Shown here: piece after piece, positions 7,921-15,834 of the stretch | How positions within the stretch are numbered: the stretch's first letter is position 1 | Layout of the letters: each line of letters opens with the position of its first letter | From: Variovorax atrisoli 110B | GTDB taxonomy: Bacteria; Pseudomonadota; Gammaproteobacteria; Burkholderiales; Burkholderiaceae_C | Length of the DNA stretch: 64,000 nucleotides | Direction of reading: 5' to 3' | Assembly: GCF_000382045.1 (NCBI RefSeq) | Contig: NZ_KB907459.1 | Coordinates: forward strand, 1 to 64,000 | Notes under the pieces: model-generated | What the model saw: only the letters and a program-made list of their open reading frames with translations | What the model was told of the DNA's origin: nothing | Database searches by the model: none | Made by a program: the position numbers and the translations under genes

Positions 7921-9552
7921 TCAGGCCATCCGCTGCCAGCGATGAGGCAGCAGCTCGTCAATGCAGCTGTTCAGGTGCGTCGGAAGCCGCTGCAGCACAT
8001 CGCGCAGGTAGGCATGAGGATCGTGGCCATGCAGCTTGGCCGAGTGCACGAGGCTCATAACCACGGCGGCGCGCTGGCCCGCCAGTTCGCTGCCCGCGAA
8101 CAGCCAGGCCTTCCTTCCCATGGCCCATGGACGCAGCAGGTTCTCCAGATGGTTGTTGTCCACGCTGACTTGGCCATCGGTGAGATGGTGCGCGAGCGCG
8201 TCCCAACTGTTCAGGGTGTAGTCCAGCGCACGGGCCGTGGCGCTGCCGTCAGGGACACGGCGACGCTCGACGTGCAGCCACTCATGCCACTGCTCCCACA
8301 GCGGCTGCGTGCGGCGCTGCCGCTGGGCTAGCCGCTGGTCGCCGTCCAGGACTGCAATCTCGCGCTCGACGCGGTAGAAGGCCGCGATCCGGGTCACTGC
8401 CTCGGCCGCCACGGCGCTCTTGCCGCCGTCTCGCAGCAACTCATCGAACTTCCTCCTTGCGTGGGCCAGACACCCTGCCGCCAAGCGCCCGGGCACCGAG
8501 CGCACCACCTGGTCGTACGCAGCGTATTCGTCCCGGATCAGCGTACCCACCCATGGCGGGCGCTCGTGTTCGCCGGCAAGGAAGGCCAGCGGATACTGCG
8601 CGCCGCGCCCTAGGCAGAAGTCGTACACCACGCCCGGCGTTGCATCAAAGGCGCCGCGTGCATACCCCCAGACATAGGCCCGCTTGGTCTTGCCTGCGCC
8701 AGGGTCGAGCATGGCCACCGGGGTCTCGTCGGCATGGAGGTAGCGAGCCTGCAGCACGAAGTGCCGGTGCGCGTCGTACAGCGGCTGCAGTGCAGCACCG
8801 GCCTGGCCCGCCCACTGCGCCAGCGTCGAGCGCGGCGTGTGCACGCCCGAGCGTGCGTTGATCGCCTCCTGTCGGTAGTACGGCAGGTGGTCTACGAAGC
8901 GGCTGATCAGCGTGTGGGCGACGAGCCCGCTCGCTGGGATGCCGCCTTCGATGATCGAGGGCTCGGCCGGTGCCTGCGTCAAGGTCTGACAGCAGCGGCA
9001 GGTCCACTTGCCGTAAACATGACGGTGCACGAAGAATTCGGCCGGCACGACGTCCAGCCGTTCGCTGATGTCCTCGCCCACACGCACCATCGGCTGGCCG
9101 CAGCCGGGTTGGGCGCAGGTTGTGTGGTCGGGTTCATGCCGGTGCTCGATGCGCCGCAAGTGGTCGGGCAGCTTCTCGCGCCGCGGCGTGCGCCGCCTCT
9201 CGCTGGCTTCGGCGGGCGGCGCCTCGCCTTACAGTGCCTGCAATTGCGCCTGCAGGTCGGCTTCGTCTTCGGCACAGGTCTCCTCGAACAGGCGCCTTTG
9301 CTCGGCGCTCATCGCCTCGGCCTTGGCGCCGAACTTCCAGCGCTTCAGGCGTACCAGCTCGAAGGTGATCTTCTCGATCTTGGCGTCCTTGAGCTTGATC
9401 GCCTGGTCGCGCTGCTCGATCTCGCGGGCCTTGTGAGCCAGAGCCTGTTCCTGCTCGCGCAGCCGCTGGAGCATCTGTTGGGCGAGTGCCGCGACGGCCT
9501 CTGGGCCGAGGCCCTTGAGCGTGTCGTCGGTCAGGTCACCCAGATGCAGCAT
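7921..9552 (-). pseudogene. tnpC: IS66-family transposase TnpC, interrupted by an in-frame stop
   Basis: The frame would give a 543-residue IS66 transposase but is cut by a TAA codon at 9229-9231. The upstream part (9552 to 9229) is the leucine-rich N-terminal coiled coil with LVRLKRWKFGAKAEAMS. The downstream part continues in the same frame with the zinc-binding segment (CAQPGCGQPM, CRCC), a DDE core (HADETPVAML; IRDEYAAYD; NNHLENLLRP) and the C-terminal IS66 domain (GRKAWLFAG). Catalytic residues appear intact, so the nonsense change is the visible lesion. A restart at ATG 9159 would lack the N-terminal domain. Probably inactive unless the stop is read through. Confidence 0.8.
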
Positions 9553-9618
9553 GTGCGCATCACGCCGCCGACAACACGCAAGCTCACCCGGACTTGCGCT
9601 GTCAACGCGCTGATGAAG

Positions 9619-9957
9619 TTACAGGCGCGTGATCTCGCACATCTGGGCCAGGCGCTGCCAGGGCAGGCCGACCACCAACGCGTCGAACTGCGCCTGCGTC
9701 AGTTGCAGCGGTGTGGTCGCGTCGGCCTCGGTCGGCCAGGCGAAGCGGCCGCTGTGCAGGCGCCGCGCGGCGCACCACACGCCGAAGCCGTCGTGCACGA
9801 GCAGCTTGACGCGGGTGGCCCGGGCGTTGGCGAAGAGGTAGCCGTGGTGAGTCTGGGCGCGGCCCAGTGCATGGACGACCTGCCTCAACAGGCGCTCGGC
9901 GCCTGCGCGCATGTCCTGCGGCTGCGCACACAGCCACAACGCATCGATACGAATCAA
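9619..9957 (-). CDS. tnpB: IS66 family accessory protein TnpB
   Basis: A 112-residue TnpB (IS66 Orf2). Diagnostic stretches are LWLCAQPQDMRAGAERLLRQ, AQTHHGYLFANARATRVKLL and DGFGVWCAARRLHSGRFAWP, the near-universal core of this family. No ATG precedes the conserved IRIDALWL start; a TTG at 9957 overlaps the tnpA stop as TTGA, matching the translational coupling usual in IS66 elements. TnpB is required for IS66 transposition in characterised members, but its biochemical role is unclear. The frame is intact, unlike tnpC. Confidence 0.85.
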   Translation of the reverse strand: MIRIDALWLCAQPQDMRAGAERLLRQVVHALGRAQTHHGYLFANARATRVKLLVHDGFGVWCAARRLHSGRFAWPTEADATTPLQLTQAQFDALVVGLPWQRLAQMCEITRL

Positions 9958-10313
9958 CGTAGGACCTCGCGCAGCCAGGCCGCACACTCGGTGGCGGCCG
10001 ACATCGGCCACGTCACGCTGACCTGCACAGCGCCACGTTTGAAGTCCAGGTGGATGTCGCCGGTGGTAACCGGCGCCACGGTGCCCTGCTCGGGCGCAGA
10101 TGGCAGCGCTGGCAGCGGCAGTGCGATGAACTGCGCTGCAGCTTGTGGCGCACCGAGTCCGCGACCACGACGCCATTGGTGCACGAGGTTGTCGTTGAGT
10201 CCGAACTCGCGCGCCACCGCCGCCACCGAGGCGCTCGGTTGCTCGCATGCCCGCAGCACCTGCGCCTTGAACTCCGCGCTGTGCCGCCGCCGCTGCTTCG
10301 TATTGCTATCCAT
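9954..10313 (-). CDS. tnpA: IS66 family transposase accessory protein TnpA
   Basis: A 119-residue TnpA/IS3-like helix-turn-helix protein. RRRHSAEFKAQVLRACEQP followed by SVAAVAREFGLNDNLVHQWR is the classic transposase HTH_8 pattern. I start at ATG 10313 (MDSNTKQRRRHS); a longer frame to 10370 would add 19 residues from the element's terminal region. The C-terminal half contains Pro/Ala linker and DIHLDFKRGAVQVSVTWP. It is the first gene of the IS66 operon, and its stop overlaps the tnpB start. Confidence 0.82.
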   Translation of the reverse strand: MDSNTKQRRRHSAEFKAQVLRACEQPSASVAAVAREFGLNDNLVHQWRRGRGLGAPQAAAQFIALPLPALPSAPEQGTVAPVTTGDIHLDFKRGAVQVSVTWPMSAATECAAWLREVLR

Positions 10314-10330
10314 AGATGTCCAGCTATCGT

Positions 10331-11410
10331 TTAGCTGGACATCATCGGAAAACCCCTGCTCTGGATACAAGGTGGGATAGGCAGCCGCTTACCGCTTTTC
10401 ATCTCCCCCAGCATCCATTCCCGAAACGCCACGACCCGCGCGTCTTCGCTGCTCTCCTGCGGATACACCAGGTAGTACGCATACGGCCGCGCCATGCGCA
10501 CGCCGACGTCGAACAGCCGCACCAGCCGCCCCTGCGCCAGGTCGCCCGCGATCAGGTCCAGGTCGGCCAGCCCCACGGCGCCGCCTTCGAGCACGGCCTG
10601 CACCACGAAGCTCGAATCGGCAAAGCCCACGAAACGGCTGTCGTCGATGTCCTCGTCGTCCACGCCGGCCGCGGCCATCCACATGCGCCAGTCGGGCCAG
10701 GTCATGGTGTCGGTCTTCCAGTCGACAAAACAGAGCGTGAGGTTGTGGCGCAGAAGGTCGCGCGGCTCGTTCAGCGGCGGGCCGTTCTCGATGAGCCTGG
10801 GGCTGCACACGGGGACGATGAGGGTGTCGAAGAGCCGCTCGGCGTGCGCGCCTTCATAGCTGCCGGTGCCGAAGCGGATGGCAATGTCGATGTCGTCGGC
10901 CTCGAAGTCGCGCAGCTCGTCGGTGATGTCGAAGCTGAGCTCCAGCCCAGGGTTGGCGGCCCTGAACTTCGGCAGTCTGGGCAGCAGCCAGTTGGTGGCG
11001 AAGCGCGCGCTCAGCGACACGCGCAGTTGTGCCGCGCTGCGCGCCAGTCGGCGGGCGCGGCCGGTGGCGCGGTGCAGGGTGTCGAGCGCATCGGCGGTCG
11101 CCTCGAAGAGCACGGCCCCGGCCGGCGTGAGCTGGATGCTGCGGCTGTTGCGCGTGAAGAGCGCCAGGCCGAGCTGGTCTTCGATCTCCTTGATCTGGTA
11201 GCTCACGGCCGCGGGCGTGAGCCCCAGTTCGTCGGCCGCACGCGTGAAGTTGCGGTGCCGCGCGGCCGCCTCGAAGGTGCGCAGCGCGCGCGTGCCGGGC
11301 AGGGGCATGCCACGGTTCGTGGCGGGGGCGGTGCTTGTCGTCATGGTCGTGGCGTTGGTGTTGACGTTGGCGTGCGTGGGCATGGGCGAGCGGTCTGGCG
11401 GTGCATCCAT
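10331..11410 (-). CDS. LysR-family regulator (GcvA-like) with C-terminus replaced by IS66 sequence
   Basis: A GcvA-type LysR regulator. TRALRTFEAAARHRNFTRAA and LTPAAVSYQIKEIEDQLG form the DNA-binding domain; CSPRLIENGPPLNEP and FVDWKTDTMTWPDW lie in the effector domain. The native sequence runs to about codon GEMKSG at 10393; the remaining 19 residues (KRLPIPPCIQS and on) are encoded by the IS66 end. The domain looks nearly complete, so activity may persist. The first 34 residues are Thr/Ala/Asn-rich; ATG 11308 (MPLPGTRAL) may be the true start. It is divergent from an MFS gene it probably regulates. Confidence 0.78.
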   Translation of the reverse strand: MDAPPDRSPMPTHANVNTNATTMTTSTAPATNRGMPLPGTRALRTFEAAARHRNFTRAADELGLTPAAVSYQIKEIEDQLGLALFTRNSRSIQLTPAGAVLFEATADALDTLHRATGRARRLARSAAQLRVSLSARFATNWLLPRLPKFRAANPGLELSFDITDELRDFEADDIDIAIRFGTGSYEGAHAERLFDTLIVPVCSPRLIENGPPLNEPRDLLRHNLTLCFVDWKTDTMTWPDWRMWMAAAGVDDEDIDDSRFVGFADSSFVVQAVLEGGAVGLADLDLIAGDLAQGRLVRLFDVGVRMARPYAYYLVYPQESSEDARVVAFREWMLGEMKSGKRLPIPPCIQSRGFPMMSS

Positions 11411-11432
11411 CGATCGACGATCAGCTCGATCT

Positions 11433-11447
11433 TCAAGTCTTGCTTGA
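11433..11447. promoter_or_regulatory. Possible LysR operator between divergent genes
   Basis: The dyad TCAAG-N5-CTTGA sits in the short gap between the LysR gene and the divergent MFS gene. LysR proteins bind interrupted dyads of the T-N11-A class, and this one has the right size and place. No experimental support; such a dyad can arise by chance. Confidence 0.3.
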
Positions 11448-11521
11448 TGCTCCGTTGAGAACTACTCGTTTCCCAAGCCGCAAGCGGCGCGGGAGGATTG
11501 GCCGAATCAGCCGATCAACCA

Positions 11522-12997
11522 ATGAACAAGCGAGCGAGTGAACCAACGATGTCTGCCAGCCAGATGAACAACCCGGGCGGGGCCTGCCCCGTGACCGCGG
11601 AGAGCAATCGCAACAGCAACAGCAACAACCACGATCCCCTGCACTGGCCTGCGCGCATGTGGATCGCGCTGCTCATTTTCAGCGGCGTGATTCTGCTCGA
11701 CGGGCTCGACATCTCGATGATCGCGGTGGCAATCCCCGAGATCCAGCAGGCCTTCGGCATCGGCGCGGCCACGGCGCAGTGGCTGGTCAGCGCGTACATC
11801 CTGGCCTTCGGCGGCTTTCTGCTGCTGGGCGGGCGCTGTGCCGACCTGTTCGGCCGCAGGCGCGTGCTGGTGGCGGGCCTGGCGGTGTTCGCGCTGGTGT
11901 CGGTGGGCGGCGCCTTCGCCACCGACGCGGGGCTGCTGATCGTCTCTCGCTTCGTCAAGGGCATGGCCGCGGGCTTCACCGGGCCGGCTGCGATGTCGCT
12001 GCTGACCACCACCTTTGCCGAAGGGCCGGCGCGCAACAAGGCCTTCGGCATCTTCAACCTGTTCGAGGCCTCGGGGTACTCGTCGGGCCTGCTCATCGGC
12101 GGGCTGCTGGCGGCATTGAACTGGCGCTACATCTTCGTGCTGCCGATTCCGGTCGCGGTGCTGCTGTTGCTGGCCGCGCTGCGCTACCTGCCGCCCGATG
12201 CGCCGCGCGTGAGAGGGGAGCCGCGGCAGCGGCTCGACATCGCCGGCGCCGTCACGCTGGTGGCGGGCATGCTGCTGATGGTGTTCACCGTGGTATCGGT
12301 GGAGGAGGTGGGTTGGTCTTCACTGCGCACCGTCATCGGCTTTGCGGTGGCTGCGGCGCTGCTGATGGCTTTCGTCGCCATCGAGCGCACGGTGAAGGAG
12401 CCGCTGGTGCGGCTGGGCATCTTCCGCAACCGCGGACTGGTGGCCGCCAACATCAGCGCCGCGCTGCTGTACGGCGGTGCGATGGGTTTCCAATTCTTGA
12501 TCGCGCTGTACCTGCAGAACATCCAGGGCTGGAAGCCGTGGCAGATGGCGCTGGTGCTGCTGCCGGCGGGGCTGATGGTGGTGGTGATCGGCCCGAAGAT
12601 CGGCGCTCTCATCAGCCGCTTCGGCGTGACGCGCGTGCTGATGGTCGGCCTGCTGGCCTTCGTGCCGTGCTACCTGCTGATGCTGCGAATCGGACCCGAG
12701 CCCGACCTGTGGGGCGTACTGCTGCCGGCTTCGGTGCTGTGGGGTCTCGGGTTTGCGCTGAGCATCTCGGCGCTGATGGTGGCGGGGACGAACGGCGTGG
12801 ACGACGACGAGCAGGGGCTGGCGGCCGGGTTGCTGAACAGTTCGCTGCAGGTGGGCGGTGCTTGCGGGTTGGCGGTGTTGACCGCGGCGATTGCGCCCGG
12901 AACGGAGCTGGGGATGCTCTATTCAGGAGTGTGGGTGATTCTTGGGTTTGCCGTGTTAACGTTGGTGGGGCAGGGGGTGAGGGCAGGTCGGCGATAG
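11522..12997 (+). CDS. MFS transporter, DHA2 (14-TMS) drug-efflux family
   Basis: A major facilitator protein of about 490 residues with about 14 hydrophobic segments. The first membrane segment contains LLDGLDISMIAVAIPEIQ, and GGRCADLFGRRRVLVAGLA is MFS motif A; both are typical of DHA2 proton antiporters (EmrB/QacA-like). The first 45 residues are Asn/Ser-rich and variable, so the start is uncertain: TTG 11498 has GGGAGGA directly against it, ATG 11522 and 11549 have weak sites. No membrane-fusion partner (EmrA-like) is adjacent, so it probably works alone in the inner membrane. Divergent from the LysR gene; substrate unknown. Confidence 0.82.
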   Translation: MNKRASEPTMSASQMNNPGGACPVTAESNRNSNSNNHDPLHWPARMWIALLIFSGVILLDGLDISMIAVAIPEIQQAFGIGAATAQWLVSAYILAFGGFLLLGGRCADLFGRRRVLVAGLAVFALVSVGGAFATDAGLLIVSRFVKGMAAGFTGPAAMSLLTTTFAEGPARNKAFGIFNLFEASGYSSGLLIGGLLAALNWRYIFVLPIPVAVLLLLAALRYLPPDAPRVRGEPRQRLDIAGAVTLVAGMLLMVFTVVSVEEVGWSSLRTVIGFAVAAALLMAFVAIERTVKEPLVRLGIFRNRGLVAANISAALLYGGAMGFQFLIALYLQNIQGWKPWQMALVLLPAGLMVVVIGPKIGALISRFGVTRVLMVGLLAFVPCYLLMLRIGPEPDLWGVLLPASVLWGLGFALSISALMVAGTNGVDDDEQGLAAGLLNSSLQVGGACGLAVLTAAIAPGTELGMLYSGVWVILGFAVLTLVGQGVRAGRR

Positions 12998-13143
12998 CGG
13001 GTCGCTTGGCGCCGCAGCGGGGGGCGATGCGACGGGTTGCCGAAGCCCGGGGAGTCGCCACCGGATCGATGTCCGGCAGCTTCTGCGAAGCGCATGCGAT
13101 CCCGGGCTCGCTGCCCCCCATCAAAAAAATCTTCCACCCCCTG

Positions 13144-13194
13144 CATCCAAATCCGCCACTGGCGTGTAGACCCCTCAGCAGCGAGGAGCTGCTG
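13144..13194 (+). promoter_or_regulatory. Candidate ECF-type promoter and leader hairpin upstream of the DUF3455 gene
   Basis: CATCCA (13144-13149) and CGTGTAGA (13163-13170) have a spacing compatible with the bipartite elements of ECF sigma promoters, and the downstream operon encodes an ECF sigma factor. A perfect 7-bp stem, CAGCAGC-GAGGA-GCTGCTG (13176-13194), follows in the presumed leader. Autoregulation is an inference. Confidence 0.3.
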
Positions 13195-13220
13195 ACCTTC
13201 TACAACCCAGGAGAAATTCC

Positions 13221-13790
13221 ATGCACACCTCCCGTCCCGCCCGTTCGCTCGCCGTTCTCGGCGCCGTCAGTGCCGCTGCTGCGGTGCTCACCGCCTGCGG
13301 CTCGATGTCGATGACTCCCGCCTTCAACCAGTCCAGCCTGCCCCCCACCATCCAGGTGCCGGCCGGCAACAAGGTCGCGATGGAAACGGTGGGCAAGGGC
13401 GACATCACCTATGAATGCCGCGACAAGGCCAATGCCCCGGGCCAGACCGAGTGGGTGTTCGTCGGCCCCGACGCCAAGCTGCTGGATCGCAGCGGCAAGC
13501 AGGTCGGCAAGTACTACGGCCCGCCGGCCACCTGGGAATCGAACGACGGTTCGAAGCTCACGGCCACGCAGCTGGCGGTCGCGCCCTCGGGCCCGACCAG
13601 CCTGCCGTACCAGCTGGTGAAGGCCAACCCTGCCACGGGCAGCGGCGCGATGACGGGCGTCACCTACATCCAGCGCGTGGCGCTGCAAGGCGGCGTGGCT
13701 CCCACGACGGTGGCCTGCACGCCGGCCAACAAGGGCCAGAAGCAGATCGTGCAGTACCAGGCCGACTACATCTTCTGGAAGGCGTCCTGA
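13221..13790 (+). CDS. DUF3455 family lipoprotein
   Basis: A 189-residue secreted protein. The N-terminus has a basic start, a hydrophobic stretch and LTAC at residues 23-26, a signal-peptidase II lipobox, so it should be a membrane-anchored lipoprotein. The body (VPAGNKVAMETVGKGDITYEC, VGKYYGPPATWES, YIQRVALQGGVAP, QYQADYIFWKA) matches the DUF3455 family, whose function is unknown. AGGAG lies correctly before ATG 13221. It is followed by an ECF sigma factor and its anti-sigma factor; the same arrangement is common in Burkholderiales, suggesting DUF3455 is part of the stress regulon. Confidence 0.82.
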   Translation: MHTSRPARSLAVLGAVSAAAAVLTACGSMSMTPAFNQSSLPPTIQVPAGNKVAMETVGKGDITYECRDKANAPGQTEWVFVGPDAKLLDRSGKQVGKYYGPPATWESNDGSKLTATQLAVAPSGPTSLPYQLVKANPATGSGAMTGVTYIQRVALQGGVAPTTVACTPANKGQKQIVQYQADYIFWKAS

Positions 13791-13827
13791 CCGGGGGGCG
13801 ATTCGGCGGCGGGGCCGCGGGCTCCAC

Positions 13828-13833
13828 TACCAT
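13828..13833 (+). promoter_or_regulatory. Candidate -10 element of a leaderless sigma-factor transcript
   Basis: TACCAT ends exactly 6 nt before the GTG at 13840, and no Shine-Dalgarno sequence precedes that start. The same geometry occurs at dapF and at 15193, so transcription could begin at the start codon. TACCAT is a weak -10 match; low confidence. Confidence 0.25.
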
Positions 13834-13839
13834 CGGGCC

Positions 13840-14412
13840 GTGCAGAACCCGCCACCCACACCGCCCTTCGACTACGACGCCGCCCTCATGGCCTGCGCAC
13901 GCGGCGACCGTCAGGCCCTGCAGCAGCTCTACCAGCGCGAAAGCCGGTACCTGCTGGGTGTGGCGTTGCGCATCGTGCGCCAGCGCCAGCAGGCCGAAGA
14001 CGTGCTGCACGACGCCTTCATCAGCATCTGGCAGCGCGCGGAAACCTTCAACCCGGCGCGCGGCGAGGGCCGGGGCTGGATCTACAGCGTGGTGCGCAAC
14101 GCCGCATTGAACATGGTGCGCAGCGGCGCACGCCAGGTGGACGTGAGCGAAGACGCGGCAGAGGCCATCGACGACCAGGCCGCGCTCGCGGCCTATGCCA
14201 CCTCCGTCGATCCTTTCGAGCTGCGCGCGGACCTCGGCAGGCTCGAAGGCTGCCTGGGCGGGCTGGAGCCGGCGCGGCGCGACTGCATCCTCTATGCGTA
14301 TGTGGAAGGCTGCTCGCATGGCGAGATCGCCGAGCGGCTGCAGACGCCACTGGGCACGGTCAAGGCCTGGATCCAGCGCGGCATGCGCGCGCTGCGGGAG
14401 TGCATGGCATGA
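13840..14412 (+). CDS. ECF RNA polymerase sigma factor
   Basis: A 190-residue group 4 sigma factor. Region 2 contains RESRYLLGVALRIVRQRQQAEDVLHDAFISIW, quoted here only in part (QAEDVLHDAFISIW), for core binding and -10 recognition; region 4 contains CSHGEIAERLQTPLGTVKAW for -35 recognition. It resembles the SigK-like ECF groups paired with RskA-type anti-sigma factors. The frame begins at GTG 13840; a later ATG at 13888 would remove part of region 2's lead. The stop overlaps the anti-sigma ATG by 4 bp, so sigma and inhibitor are translationally coupled, which helps fix their stoichiometry. Confidence 0.88.
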   Translation: MQNPPPTPPFDYDAALMACARGDRQALQQLYQRESRYLLGVALRIVRQRQQAEDVLHDAFISIWQRAETFNPARGEGRGWIYSVVRNAALNMVRSGARQVDVSEDAAEAIDDQAALAAYATSVDPFELRADLGRLEGCLGGLEPARRDCILYAYVEGCSHGEIAERLQTPLGTVKAWIQRGMRALRECMA

Positions 14413-15146
14413 GCGGCGGCGCTTCTTCCAGCTTCGGCAATTTCGAAGAGATCGACGCGCTGGCCGGCGAGTACGTGCTGGGCACGCTGTCGGCCAACGC
14501 TCGCGCTGCGGTGGAAGCCCGCATGCGCGGCGAGCCCGCGCTGCGCGATGCGGTGCAGGCGTGGGAAGCACGGCTGCTGCCGCTGGCCTCGCTGGCGCCG
14601 CCGGCCGATCCGTCGCCCGCGCTGTGGTCGCGCATCGAGCGCACGCTGGCCGGCGCTGCCGCCGTGCCGAAGGCGGGGCAGCCGGCGCGCGCATCGGGCT
14701 TCGCGCGCTGGTGGAACAACCTGCAGCTCTGGCGCGGCCTGGCCGCGGGCGGGTTTGCCGCCGCGGCGCTGATGATGGCGGTGCTCGTCACCCGCGCGCC
14801 GCCCACGCCGCAATACATGGTGGTGCTGGTCGCCCCGCAGGACAAGTCGCCGGGCTGGGTGATCCAGACCACGTCGTCGCGCCAGCTGAGCCTGGTGCCG
14901 CTGGGCACGATCGAGGTGCCGCCGCAGAAGACGCTGCAGTTCTGGACCAAGGCCGATCAGTGGCGCGGCCCGGTGTCGCTGGGGCTGGTCAAGCAGGGCC
15001 AGACGCTGCGCATTCCCATCGACAAGCTGCCGCCGCTGGAGCCGAACCAGCTGTTCGAACTCACGCTGGAGCCCGAGAACGGCTCGCCGATCGACAGGCC
15101 GACCGGGCCGATCCAGTTCATCGGGCGCGCGGTCAAGGTGTTGTAG
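14409..15146 (+). CDS. Anti-sigma factor, RskA-like
   Basis: A 245-residue membrane anti-sigma factor. The N-terminal segment (EEIDALAGEYVLGTLSANAR) matches the zinc-independent anti-sigma domain of RskA-like proteins, with EARMRGEPALRDAVQAWEAR forming the helical part. One transmembrane helix lies at about residues 110-130 (GLAAGGFAAAALMMAVLVT), followed by a periplasmic RskA domain (VVLVAPQDKSPGWVI, LFELTLEPENGSP). It holds the co-encoded ECF sigma factor at the membrane until a signal releases it. I use ATG 14409, which has GGGAG 8 nt upstream and overlaps the sigma stop, rather than GTG 14400. The signal is unknown. Confidence 0.85.
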   Translation: MSGGASSSFGNFEEIDALAGEYVLGTLSANARAAVEARMRGEPALRDAVQAWEARLLPLASLAPPADPSPALWSRIERTLAGAAAVPKAGQPARASGFARWWNNLQLWRGLAAGGFAAAALMMAVLVTRAPPTPQYMVVLVAPQDKSPGWVIQTTSSRQLSLVPLGTIEVPPQKTLQFWTKADQWRGPVSLGLVKQGQTLRIPIDKLPPLEPNQLFELTLEPENGSPIDRPTGPIQFIGRAVKVL

Positions 15147-15180
15147 CGGCACGGCGTGCGGCTGGAGGCTCGGTGCTGCG

Positions 15181-15186
15181 GATAAT
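15181..15186 (+). promoter_or_regulatory. Candidate -10 element of a leaderless transcript
   Basis: GATAAT (5 of 6 to TATAAT) ends 6 nt before ATG 15193, with no Shine-Dalgarno sequence in between or just upstream. A start site 7 nt after the -10 would be the A of the start codon. No clear -35 is visible. Confidence 0.4.
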
Positions 15187-15192
15187 CCGCGC

Positions 15193-15822
15193 ATGATCGC
15201 GCTCGACTGCTACTACAGCCTCTCCTCCCCCTGGGCCTACCTCGGCGGCCCGCAACTCCAGGACATCGTGCGCCGCCACCACGTGCGGCTCACGCTCAAG
15301 CCCTACGACTTCCAGGCCGTGGTGCCGCAGACCGGCGGCATCCCGCTGAAGACGCGCCCCGAGCCGCGCCGCACGTACCACGCGCTCGAACTCGCGCGCT
15401 GGCGCGACTACCTCGGCATGCCGCTCAACCTGGAGCCCGCGCACTACCCCAAGGGCGCGCCCACCGACCCGAACTGGAACAAGTACCCCGGCTGGATGGT
15501 GATCGCCGCCCAGCTGCAGGGCCTCGACGCCCAGCCGCTGTCGCATGCGCTGCTGCGCGCCCTGTGGGCCGAGGAGCGCGACACGTCGAAAGCCGAAGTG
15601 CGCATCTCCGTGGCCGACGAGAACGGCTACGACGGCGCCTCGCTGCAGGCGATGGAGCAGTCGGCCGAGGTGCTGGCGATGTACCGCGCCAACAGCGCCG
15701 AGGCTGTCGAAGCAGGCGTGTTCGGCGCGCCGACCTTCATCCTGAACGGCGAGCGCTTCTGGGGCCAGGACCGGCTCGCGTTTCTCGACCGGGCGCTGGA
15801 CAGGCTGCGCGCAGCGCGCTGA
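15193..15822 (+). CDS. 2-hydroxychromene-2-carboxylate isomerase-like / DsbA-family protein
   Basis: A 209-residue thioredoxin-fold protein of the kappa-GST/HCCA isomerase type. The N-terminal YYSLSSPWAYLG has Ser-Ser-Pro where DsbA has CxxC, so it is a glutathione-binding isomerase or transferase relative, not a disulfide oxidoreductase. WNKYPGWMVIAAQLQ and AGVFGAPTFILNGERFWGQD are conserved signatures, the last being the cis-Pro and C-terminal motif. HCCA isomerases act in naphthalene-type catabolism, but no other such gene is nearby, so the substrate is open. It is cytoplasmic, transcribed as a single gene, and convergent with the HEAT-repeat gene. Confidence 0.82.
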   Translation: MIALDCYYSLSSPWAYLGGPQLQDIVRRHHVRLTLKPYDFQAVVPQTGGIPLKTRPEPRRTYHALELARWRDYLGMPLNLEPAHYPKGAPTDPNWNKYPGWMVIAAQLQGLDAQPLSHALLRALWAEERDTSKAEVRISVADENGYDGASLQAMEQSAEVLAMYRANSAEAVEAGVFGAPTFILNGERFWGQDRLAFLDRALDRLRAAR

Positions 15823-15834
15823 GCGTACCTGCCC

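Larger units (their letters stand above)
7880..10392 (-). mobile_element. IS66-family insertion sequence (tnpA-tnpB-tnpC)
   Basis: An IS66-type element read on the minus strand, with tnpA, tnpB and tnpC in canonical order. The tnpA-side end is at 10392, where the inward sequence starts GTAAGCGGCTGCC, the GTAAGCG start expected for IS66 inverted repeats. The other end lies between the stop at 7879 and the tnpC stop at 7921 and could not be fixed: no clean GTAAGCG partner is there. The 8 bp outside the resolved end (CGCTTTTC) have no copy at the other side, so the element is rearranged or one flank was deleted. Confidence 0.75.

Noticed and set aside
8734-10380. A plus-strand frame of 548 codons across the IS66 element
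   Set aside because: It is antisense to tnpA, tnpB and tnpC, whose motifs are clear on the minus strand.
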